From contig JAFZGW010000013.1 of assembly GCA_017555205.1 (NCBI GenBank), forward strand, positions 1 to 64,000: a stretch of DNA of 64,000 nucleotides, written 5' to 3'. A model generated the notes under the pieces. It searched no databases. It was not told the origin of the DNA and saw nothing but the letters and a program-made list of their open reading frames with translations. This stretch comes from Akkermansia sp. (GTDB lineage: Bacteria; Verrucomicrobiota; Verrucomicrobiia; Verrucomicrobiales; Akkermansiaceae). Position 1 is the stretch's first letter; the number at the start of each line of letters is the position of its first letter. Shown here piece after piece: positions 40,341 through 47,467 of this stretch. Made by a program: the position numbers and the translations under genes.

Positions 40341-41640
40341 CAGCATTACTGTTTCACGGGCTGCGCAGGGACTGCGCGGCACCATCACCGTACCGGGTGA
40401 TAAGAGCATCTCCCACCGCGTAGCCATTCTGGGCGCACTGGGCACCGGCTCCATGCAGGTTCGCAACTACCTCTGCAGTGAGGACTGCATCAACACCCTG
40501 CGCGCTATGCAGCAGCTGGGGGCCGAGGTAACGCCCGGCGACTGCGAGCAGAATTTCACCCTGACCGGCACCGGCATGCAGCCCACCGCCCCGGCCCGCG
40601 ATATTGACTGCGGCAACAGCGGCACCGGCATGCGTCTCATGGCCGGCGTACTGGCTTCCCTGCCTTTCCGCAGCCGCATGTTCGGCGATGCCTCGCTGAG
40701 CTCCCGCCCCATGAAGCGCATCATCGACCCGCTGGCCTCCATGGGCGCCCGCATCACCGCCTGTGGCGAAAAGCCCGGCTGCGCCCCGCTGGAAATCGAG
40801 GGCGGCACCGTGAGCCCGATTCATTATGACCTGCCCATGGCCAGTGCCCAGGTTAAGAGCGCCGTGCTGCTGGCCGGTATGCTGGCAGAGGGCCGCACCT
40901 CGGTGCACCAGCCCGCCATCACCCGCGACCACACGGAGCGACTGTTCGAGCACTTCGGCATTCCCTGCACGGTGTCGGAGGACGGTCTCGACATCGCCGT
41001 AGAAGGCCCAGTGGTGCCGCAGAACAAGGACATCACCGTGCCGGGCGATATCTCCAGCGCAGCTTTCTGGCTGGTAGCCGCCTCCATTGTGCCGGGTAGC
41101 GAGGTTACGCTCCTCAATGTAGGGCTGAATCCCACGCGCGATGCCATCATCACCGTGCTGCGCCGCATGGGTGCCGATATCACCATCACGAACATCACTG
41201 AGGGCGGCGAGCCCTACGGCGACATCACCGTGCGCGCCCCGCAGAAACTGGTGGCCACCGAGGTGCTGAAGCCGGAAATCCCGAACCTCATTGATGAAAT
41301 CCCCGTTCTGGCCGTAGCCGCTGCCTTTGCAGAGGGTACCACCCGCATCCGCAACGCCGCAGAGCTGCGCGTGAAGGAAAGCGACCGCATTGCCACAGTG
41401 GTGGGCAACCTGCGCGCCATGGGTGCCAATGTGGAGGAATTCCCGGATGGCATGGAAATCACCGGCGGCGCCCCGCTGCACGGTGCCACCATGGACTGCT
41501 ACGGCGACCACCGTATTGCCATGAGCTTCCTGATGGCCGGTCTGAATGCAGATGGCGAGACCACCCTGCACAACTGCCACAGCATCAACACCTCATACCC
41601 CGGTTTCGAGACACACCTGCGCAGTCTCACTCAAGGCTGA
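40330..41640 (+). CDS. aroA: 3-phosphoshikimate 1-carboxyvinyltransferase
   Basis: The 436-residue EPSP synthase joins shikimate-3-phosphate and PEP in the aromatic amino acid pathway. PGDKSISHRVAILGAL (near 21-36) and GNSGTGMRLMAGVLA (near 94-108) are the two classical signatures, and RVKESDRI (near 349) is the third. Length is normal. ATG 40330 overlaps the PpiC-like gene; dnaG follows after eight bases, so the three genes form an operon. Confidence 0.97.
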   Translation: MSSNSITVSRAAQGLRGTITVPGDKSISHRVAILGALGTGSMQVRNYLCSEDCINTLRAMQQLGAEVTPGDCEQNFTLTGTGMQPTAPARDIDCGNSGTGMRLMAGVLASLPFRSRMFGDASLSSRPMKRIIDPLASMGARITACGEKPGCAPLEIEGGTVSPIHYDLPMASAQVKSAVLLAGMLAEGRTSVHQPAITRDHTERLFEHFGIPCTVSEDGLDIAVEGPVVPQNKDITVPGDISSAAFWLVAASIVPGSEVTLLNVGLNPTRDAIITVLRRMGADITITNITEGGEPYGDITVRAPQKLVATEVLKPEIPNLIDEIPVLAVAAAFAEGTTRIRNAAELRVKESDRIATVVGNLRAMGANVEEFPDGMEITGGAPLHGATMDCYGDHRIAMSFLMAGLNADGETTLHNCHSINTSYPGFETHLRSLTQG

Positions 41641-41648
41641 TACCCACC

Positions 41649-43493
41649 ATGGCACGAATTACCCAGGAATGCGTGGCGCGCATCAAGGACTCTGCGGATA
41701 TCGTGGAGCTCCTCAGTAAGTACTTGCAACTGCGCCGCGCCGGCAATTCCTGGAAAGCCTGCTGCCCCTTCCACAGCGAGAAAACGCCCTCCTTTCATGT
41801 GAACCCGGCGCGCCAGACCTTCCACTGCTTCGGCTGTGGTGTGGGCGGTGATGCGCTGAAGTTCATCATGATGTTCGAGAACCTCGATTACCCCACCGCC
41901 CTGCGCCGCCTGGCGGATATGAACGGCATTCCGGTCATCGAGGAGGAGGAAAACCCGGAAATGGCACGGCTGCGCCGCATGCGCGCCCGAGTGGTGGAGG
42001 CCAACACCCTGGCCACGGATTATTATCACCGCAAGCTCTGCCGCGATGCCGGGGCTGCCCACGTGCGCGAGTACCTGAAGCAGCGCGGATTCGGCATTGA
42101 GATTGCGCGCGCCTGGCAACTGGGCTGGGCCCCGCCCGATTTCCGCGAGCTGGAGCAAATCGCCCGCAGCCAGAACATGGATGATCGACTGCTGGCAGAG
42201 GCCTACCTGCTGGGACGCGGTCAACGCGGGCTCTACCCCGTGTTCCGCGACCGTCTCATGTTCCCCATTCACAACGTGCGCGGTGAGGTCGTGGGCTTCT
42301 CCGGCCGCGTTATCCGGGCCGACCAGGACCCGCGCAAATACGTGAACACGGCAGACACCGCCGCGTTCCACAAGGGAGAGCTCCTTTTCGGCCTGTACAA
42401 AGCCACTGGCCCCATCGGCAAGGCAGGCATGTGCGTGGTGGTGTGCGAAGGACAGCTGGACGTGATTGCCTGCCACGAGAAAGCCGATATCCGCAATGCG
42501 GTGGCCGGCCTGGGAACGGCTTTCACCGACGAGCACGCCAGGATTCTCCGCAAATACGCCAAGAAAGCCATTCTCTGCTACGACGGCGACAACGCCGGCA
42601 TCAAGGCCAGTGAAAAGACATTCCGCAAACTGGCTGCCGCCGGACTGGAGGTTTACCACGCCAGTCTGCCCCCCGGCGAAGACCCGGATTCCCTCATCGG
42701 CAGCAGCGGGCCTGAGGCCCTGCGCGAGGCTATCGACACCGCCCGTCCGTATCTGGAGGTGCGTGTGGGTCAGGAACTCGCCCTCATTCAGGGCGATGCC
42801 AATGCCCGTGCCGCGCTCATTCCCCGCATGGCTGATCTGGCCGCCGAAATTACCGACCGCAACCGCCGCGACGTAGCCGTGGCCGACCTGGCCACCCGCC
42901 TGAACACCGGGCTGGAGGGGCTCCGCGAAACGGTGGAGGGCATCATCCGCACCCGCAAGGAAAGCCCGCAATCCGCCCCGGCAGAACCGCAATGGGAACC
43001 AGGGGAGGAAGAGGAATTCTCCGCCGCCCCCATGCAGGAAGCTCCCCGCCGGGTCATCCCCATCACCCTGCACAACGCGATACGAGACACCATTTTTCTG
43101 GCCGCCGTGAGCGCAGAGGCGCAGGCCCTCCTGCTGGAGCGCATTGAGGAACTGCAGGAACCTATACGCTGGCTTTCCGGCGGCGTGGTGCTGCAGCGCT
43201 TTATGGAGGTACTGCCCACCCCCGGCAACCCCGAGGCATGGCAGGATTTCCTGCAGAATCTGCCGCCGGAGCAGTCTGCCGCACTGCGAAACATGGAAAT
43301 CACCCCGGTGGATATTCCGAACATCATGGCCACCGTGGAAACCACGTGCAGCAATGCAGCCCTGGCCGCCCTGAAAGCCCATGTAGACCAGCTCCGCTCC
43401 CGGGTGAACACGCCCGGTATCTCCTGGCAGGAAGCCGCCCCCCTCATGCAGGAAATGAATGAGCTGCAGAAGCTCATCAACTCCGCGGAGTGA
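41649..43493 (+). CDS. dnaG: DNA primase
   Basis: The 614-residue primase makes RNA primers at the replication fork. The zinc-binding domain has CCPFHSEKTPSFHV and FHCFGCGVGGD (about 37-68). The RNA polymerase/TOPRIM core has VVVCEGQLDVIACH (near 263) and CYDGDNAG (near 310). The C-terminal helicase-interaction domain (about 480-614) is helical and divergent. rpoD, often next to dnaG, is not here. Confidence 0.96.
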   Translation: MARITQECVARIKDSADIVELLSKYLQLRRAGNSWKACCPFHSEKTPSFHVNPARQTFHCFGCGVGGDALKFIMMFENLDYPTALRRLADMNGIPVIEEEENPEMARLRRMRARVVEANTLATDYYHRKLCRDAGAAHVREYLKQRGFGIEIARAWQLGWAPPDFRELEQIARSQNMDDRLLAEAYLLGRGQRGLYPVFRDRLMFPIHNVRGEVVGFSGRVIRADQDPRKYVNTADTAAFHKGELLFGLYKATGPIGKAGMCVVVCEGQLDVIACHEKADIRNAVAGLGTAFTDEHARILRKYAKKAILCYDGDNAGIKASEKTFRKLAAAGLEVYHASLPPGEDPDSLIGSSGPEALREAIDTARPYLEVRVGQELALIQGDANARAALIPRMADLAAEITDRNRRDVAVADLATRLNTGLEGLRETVEGIIRTRKESPQSAPAEPQWEPGEEEEFSAAPMQEAPRRVIPITLHNAIRDTIFLAAVSAEAQALLLERIEELQEPIRWLSGGVVLQRFMEVLPTPGNPEAWQDFLQNLPPEQSAALRNMEITPVDIPNIMATVETTCSNAALAALKAHVDQLRSRVNTPGISWQEAAPLMQEMNELQKLINSAE

Positions 43494-43507
43494 GATGAGC
43501 TACAGGC

Positions 43508-43969
43508 TCACGCCTCGTTCTCCTTTCTCTTCTCGCTTCGGAAATGGCGGGGGCGACGCGGAGCTGCAGATGCCCATATCCCCCTGCCCGCAGCCTTGGC
43601 CCGGGCTTCGGCCTCCGCCAGCAGCTCATCATCGGCTGCGTAATGCTTGTAATGCCAGGCAAGGCCTTCCTTCAGCATAAAGCGGTTCACATAACGCGCC
43701 CCAGCATACACCCTGCCCACATAGCGGCCATATTGGTCGATATCCACCACCTCAACCCGAATCTGCCTGTTATAGATGAGTCTGCCCAGCTTCCTGCGCG
43801 CAGGAAGTGCGAATTCCTGGTCTTTCTCCGGCGCATCAATACCATACAGGCGCACGCGCACCCGCTCACCATCCGGCAGCTCCATGTGCATCGAATCACC
43901 ATCCGACACGCCCACGCAGATGCCTTCCAGCAGCTGCAGAGCTTTTGATTCTGGTGAAGAGGTATCCAC
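43508..43969 (-). CDS. Staphylococcal-nuclease-like protein
   Basis: The 153-residue product is an OB-fold SNase domain: VGVSDGDSMHME, RVRLYGIDAPEKDQEF (near 38-53) with the catalytic Arg/Asp region, DQYGRYVGRVY and LKEGLAWHY. It lacks a signal peptide in the chosen form, so it may be cytoplasmic. The GTG start lies one base after the stop of the preceding exported protein, suggesting coupled translation. The C-terminal tail is basic (PRRPRHFRSEKRKE). Confidence 0.85.
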   Translation of the reverse strand: MDTSSPESKALQLLEGICVGVSDGDSMHMELPDGERVRVRLYGIDAPEKDQEFALPARRKLGRLIYNRQIRVEVVDIDQYGRYVGRVYAGARYVNRFMLKEGLAWHYKHYAADDELLAEAEARAKAAGRGIWASAAPRRPRHFRSEKRKENEA

Positions 43970-43970
43970 G

Positions 43971-44708
43971 TTACTCAGACTTTATCTCACCGGTAAAACC
44001 GATTCTCATATTGACCGGCACCGTGACACTCTGCAGCTCACTGTATGTCTTAGCCAGAACAGATACTGCTTTTACATCCTTTTCAAATTCGAATCGCCAA
44101 CTTACTTCCTCATCACCTAATGTCTGACTGGAACTGATAATTCTCACCTCAACGCCTGATGGTGTCTTGAAAATAAAATCCTCAAGCATACAGATATCGC
44201 TATTACATACAGAAATCCACAATTTATCGTCTGCATCCCATTTGTAGGATATGTCACAACCTTGGATATCCAGTTTCCCCTTCTCCCCCATTTTAACCGT
44301 CTGACCAGGCTGGGTGACAATATCGCCGCCAATTTTAACCGTCAGATTGCCCTTGAGTTCTACCCATTCACCCTGAGGAACGGTATAGACATTGAGCTCA
44401 ATATCGTCTCCGCTCTGGCCGAAGACTTCATCAAGAGACCAGGCAAGCGCGTTACCCTTCGCATCGGTAAATGCAACATCATCCGCGCTGATAGCCAGAA
44501 CCGTTATCTTCTCCGAAGGAGGCACCACCTGGAGGTCCACCGACAGAGGTGTACTGCGAAGCCAGCGCGGATGAATTTTCTCCTTTACTTCAATAGGAAA
44601 CTCGCGGGTCAGAGACTGCAAACGGCACACATAGGCATCGTTCTCAGAAGCCGTGCAGAAACATGAGCCGATAGCTAAAGCGGCAAGGAAACAAGGTAGT
44701 TTGTTCAT
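43971..44708 (-). CDS. Exported protein of unknown function
   Basis: The 245-residue product has an N-terminal signal (MNKLPCFLAALAIGSCFCTA); the cysteines near its end could be a lipobox (SCFC) but the fit is poor. The mature part is beta-rich with Asp/Gly turns and no motif I recognise. The ATG at 44708 is preferred to an upstream start at 45104 because the extension is the antisense of the neighbouring lipoprotein gene. A TTGACA-N17-CATACT pair lies directly upstream on the minus strand. It is followed by the SNase gene after one base. Confidence 0.6.
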   Translation of the reverse strand: MNKLPCFLAALAIGSCFCTASENDAYVCRLQSLTREFPIEVKEKIHPRWLRSTPLSVDLQVVPPSEKITVLAISADDVAFTDAKGNALAWSLDEVFGQSGDDIELNVYTVPQGEWVELKGNLTVKIGGDIVTQPGQTVKMGEKGKLDIQGCDISYKWDADDKLWISVCNSDICMLEDFIFKTPSGVEVRIISSSQTLGDEEVSWRFEFEKDVKAVSVLAKTYSELQSVTVPVNMRIGFTGEIKSE

Positions 44709-44775
44709 ATCTCTACCGAGTATGCGGCAAAACGGCTTGAATGTCAAGAGCCATGCTCCAACGGACTGAAAAAGC

Positions 44776-44804
44776 TCGACCATCAACAGAGGCTGTGCTA
44801 ATAT
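44776..44804 (+). promoter_or_regulatory. Leaderless-type promoter of the 44812 lipoprotein
   Basis: TCGACC (44776-44781), 17-base spacer and TAATAT (44799-44804) with an extended TGC, then seven bases to ATG 44812. Confidence 0.55.
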
Positions 44805-44811
44805 CAGCGCC

Positions 44812-45495
44812 ATGTACCGTGCACTCGCCCTTATTCTTGCTCTGACTCTTACAGCCTGCCAGACCACCCAGCAGCGGCAGAAGTTACTCATGGAGGAAGT
44901 GACGCAAATGAATAAAGAGCTTACCGAACGGGAGTACTCCTCACATACGAAGCAGCGCGATGACGACTTTGGTGAGTTCAAGAGAATGCTGACAAAGGCA
45001 CGCAGCGGCGTCATTGTGCGTGAGCGTGGTGATTGCTGTTGCACAGGCGCAGATTTACCCCCGGTGAAGGATGAAAAACTCAGCAAGGTCGAGTTTGACT
45101 CCATGATGTCAATTCTCCATCAGGCTCTTCCCATTCCTCTACTGAAACGTGAATGTGTCCACTCCGATTACCTGTACTGCGCCACCCGCATGAAAAATGG
45201 AGAATGGACTACCACAATAAAGCACATGCCGGCGAATGGCATCATCAAGCCCTACTGGCCGGTAGACAAACTCAACCTGCTTGATGAAAAAGGAGAATGC
45301 GTCCTCAGCATCGGCCTGTACCATGCTCTGGACAAGGATGCCAACGCAGAGAAGTACACCGAATCTCTCTACGACCGCAGTGGGCTCAAAGCTCTGTTGC
45401 CGGATGAGGCCTACGAACTCTTCCTGAAACACCCTGCCCGCCTGCGCTTCGAAAAGGCCTCAGAAAAGGCAGAGCGCAAGGCTACACGAGCCTAG
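44812..45495 (+). CDS. Lipoprotein of unknown function
   Basis: The 227-residue product has a lipoprotein signal with lipobox LTAC (Cys near 16), so it is probably lipid-anchored. Residues 20-60 are charged and helical. A CCC cluster (ERGDCCCTGAD) lies near residue 75. The remaining part has no recognisable domain. It is a single gene, divergent from the 43971 gene, with palindromic repeats downstream. Confidence 0.65.
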   Translation: MYRALALILALTLTACQTTQQRQKLLMEEVTQMNKELTEREYSSHTKQRDDDFGEFKRMLTKARSGVIVRERGDCCCTGADLPPVKDEKLSKVEFDSMMSILHQALPIPLLKRECVHSDYLYCATRMKNGEWTTTIKHMPANGIIKPYWPVDKLNLLDEKGECVLSIGLYHALDKDANAEKYTESLYDRSGLKALLPDEAYELFLKHPARLRFEKASEKAERKATRA

Positions 45496-45499
45496 TACA

Positions 45500-45675
45500 A
45501 ATGGCGATTTGTCGGGCAGCAGGCTCGCGTCAACGAGCGGAATAGAGCCCGTGAAACGGGCGGCCTATCAATAGCGAGGCGGTGGAGCGCACCGTGCGGC
45601 AGCATGGTGCGCGTAACCCCTCGTAAAGCAAAATAAGGAATAGGAACCCGTGGAACGGGTGACAGAGAGGGTTGC
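45500..45675 (-). repeat. Palindromic repeat family A, inverted variant
   Basis: AACCCGTGGAACGGGTGACAG at the right end is the reverse complement of the start of the window's first repeat. GCCCGTGAAACGGGC and the CTCGCG/CGAGCG palindrome also recur, while the middle hairpin is different (GGTGGAGCGCACCGTGCGGC). It faces the copy at 45720-45885, so the pair forms a large inverted repeat around a 45-base centre. Confidence 0.75.
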
Positions 45676-45719
45676 TACATAATAGCTATTTGTTCGTCCT
45701 GACACAATTTTTAAGCCCT

Positions 45720-45885
45720 GCGTTTCTGTCACCCGTTGCACGGGTTCTAATAACTTTTTACACTAAAACGAGTGGTTTCGCGGCTGACGCCGCTGCACCA
45801 CTCGCTATTGTTCTCTCGCCCGTTATCACGGGCTCATTGTTCCGCTCGCTGACGCGAGCCTGCAGCCCGGCAAACTCCATTTTAT
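45720..45885 (+). repeat. Palindromic repeat family A, direct copy
   Basis: Almost identical to 1-165 (CTGTCACCCGTTGCACGGGTT, then the GAGTGGTTTCGCGG hairpin, the GCCCGT palindrome and CTCGCTGACGCGAG). It ends at GGCAAACTCCATTTT, before the shared terminal module seen at 150-190. The whole of 45496-45901 is repeat DNA with no gene. Confidence 0.85.
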
Positions 45886-45901
45886 CATGGTTCCCGTGTA
45901 T

Positions 45902-46492
45902 TCAAAACCAATCAGGATACGGGTCTATACCCATTTCGATGAAGGGTGCAGAAAGGACATAATAAAACATACTCAGAACAGCACAGGGGATATCCACCGC
46001 TACAAAACATGCAACAGAAACAGGATATGCCCAGCAGGCATTCAGATTCACCTCATACTTTCCAGTCGGAATCACATCGGCCAGCTTCAAACTATCATCT
46101 ACTAATACTGCACCAGATGGTAATTCCGCAGGAGCAAGGATTCCAGACTCTCGTTGAACATACCAACTTGAATGCTCAGTAAACCAACGAGGGTCAATAT
46201 TTCCGTCAACCTCATATATACGAGAGGGGTGTTCCTCTATCTCCTGCAATCGAGCAAAAGTTCCGTTCACTCCGGGCGATATAGCCCACTGTATCAACTC
46301 CGGGCAGCGGCGATATTGTCCACTGTAGCCCTGAACATAGAAAGTATCACCACTGTGCCACACGGGGCCATCTAAACGCACACACTCGTACGCCCGGGCA
46401 TAATCCGCTACGCGGGTCGATATATTGAGAGTACAGCTGCAAAACAGACAGGCTATTATACAAAAGCTGAAGCTATTCAGGAGAGTCTTCAT
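45902..46492 (-). CDS. Lipoprotein of unknown function, downstream of nrdG
   Basis: The 196-residue product has a lipoprotein signal (lipobox LFCSC, Cys near 20). The middle is soluble, and a hydrophobic segment near the C-terminus (about 155-180; AYPVSVACFVAVDIPCAVL) may re-enter or anchor in the membrane. The family resembles YceK/YidQ-like lipoproteins in the VPTGKYEVNLNACWAYPVSV type of ending; this is tentative. It starts two bases after nrdG ends and probably shares its mRNA. Codon use is less GC-rich than in its neighbours. Confidence 0.65.
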   Translation of the reverse strand: MKTLLNSFSFCIIACLFCSCTLNISTRVADYARAYECVRLDGPVWHSGDTFYVQGYSGQYRRCPELIQWAISPGVNGTFARLQEIEEHPSRIYEVDGNIDPRWFTEHSSWYVQRESGILAPAELPSGAVLVDDSLKLADVIPTGKYEVNLNACWAYPVSVACFVAVDIPCAVLSMFYYVLSAPFIEMGIDPYPDWF

Positions 46493-46494
46493 CC

Positions 46495-47196
46495 TTACTT
46501 GTACCTGTCCTCGGGGAAATTGCGGTAGCCGATTTTGAGCGGGCTCATATCGTCCAGCAGGCGGCGGTCATAGCGGCGTGTGGGCGGCTCCAGGTTGCCG
46601 AGAGTCTTGCCCTTATCGGGCTCAAAAAAGAACTGGAGGTAATAGGTGCCGTTGTAGCCGAGAGCCTGGGTGTCGCGAATCATGCGGAGGATATCGGCTT
46701 CATCCAGCAGGCCGGGGTGAACGGTGGTGCGCACCTCATGGTCGACACCATACAGAAGAAGAGTCCTGAGCGTTTCCTGATAGCGCTCGAAAAGCAGCGT
46801 GCCGCCAGGCAGACGCCAGCTGCGGTTAGAGGGCATCTTGTTATCAAGAGCCACGTAATCAATCAATTTTTCTTCCAGCAGATTGCGGATGACCTGCGGA
46901 TTGCTGCCATTCGTATCGACCTTGATAAGGTAGCCGAGTTTCTTAATCTCGCGGCAGACTTCAACAATATCGGGGTTGAGGGTGGACTCTCCTCCGGAAA
47001 GCACTACGGCATCTAAGAAGCCGGCGCGCTCCCGGAGGAAAGCCATCTCATCCTGCCCGCCGCCATGACTCAGAACAAGTTCCGGATTATAGCAGTAAGG
47101 GCAACGCAGATTACACCCGGTGTACCAGAAGATACAGGCCGCTTTTTTCGGATAATCCAGAAAGGTAAGCGGGGTGATATCTGCGGGGTGACGCAT
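46495..47196 (-). CDS. nrdG: Anaerobic ribonucleotide reductase activating protein
   Basis: The 233-residue radical-SAM protein has CNLRCPYCYN (near 28-37) as CxxxCxxC cluster motif and a SAM-binding glycine stretch (VVLSGGESTLN near 72). It should install the glycyl radical needed by the class III ribonucleotide reductase. It begins 22 bases after the separate glycyl-radical protein and follows nrdD in the same operon. Its target glycine is thus carried on a different polypeptide from the NrdD catalytic barrel. Confidence 0.93.
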   Translation of the reverse strand: MRHPADITPLTFLDYPKKAACIFWYTGCNLRCPYCYNPELVLSHGGGQDEMAFLRERAGFLDAVVLSGGESTLNPDIVEVCREIKKLGYLIKVDTNGSNPQVIRNLLEEKLIDYVALDNKMPSNRSWRLPGGTLLFERYQETLRTLLLYGVDHEVRTTVHPGLLDEADILRMIRDTQALGYNGTYYLQFFFEPDKGKTLGNLEPPTRRYDRRLLDDMSPLKIGYRNFPEDRYK

Positions 47197-47218
47197 AACC
47201 TATGGTTCGCAACGCGAA

Positions 47219-47431
47219 TTACTTGAGGATGGCGTCACAGCCACAGCCGCAGGGCTCTTCGAAGTGGGCGCGTTCCTCGAACTCACCCTGCTTACCTGCG
47301 TTAAAGGTCTCCACCGGACGGTGGTAGCCCATCACGCGGGTGTACACGGTGCACTTGGTGCGCTCCTCGGAGTGCTCGGCGAGCAGCTGCTCGTCCGTCT
47401 TGTATACGGGTTTTACTTCGGGGTTGCTCAT
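47219..47431 (-). CDS. Free-standing glycyl-radical tail of anaerobic ribonucleotide reductase
   Basis: This 70-residue protein matches the C-terminal radical loop of NrdD: YTRVMGYHRPVETFNAGKQG (30-49). E. coli NrdD has RVCGYLG...RPFNAGKQEE at the same place, with its radical glycine after RVC, so G35 is the likely radical site. A 25-residue unrelated lead and a Cys-rich end (PCGCGCD, C61/C63/C65) are additions. It lies 36 bases after the nrdD stop in the same reading frame, with a TGA and a TAG between, and has its own ATG. Together with nrdD and nrdG it should form one enzyme system. No Shine-Dalgarno sequence is evident. Confidence 0.85.
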   Translation of the reverse strand: MSNPEVKPVYKTDEQLLAEHSEERTKCTVYTRVMGYHRPVETFNAGKQGEFEERAHFEEPCGCGCDAILK

Positions 47432-47467
47432 GGTTGTGTTTTTCTATTGGTTTGGGGTTGTGATTCT

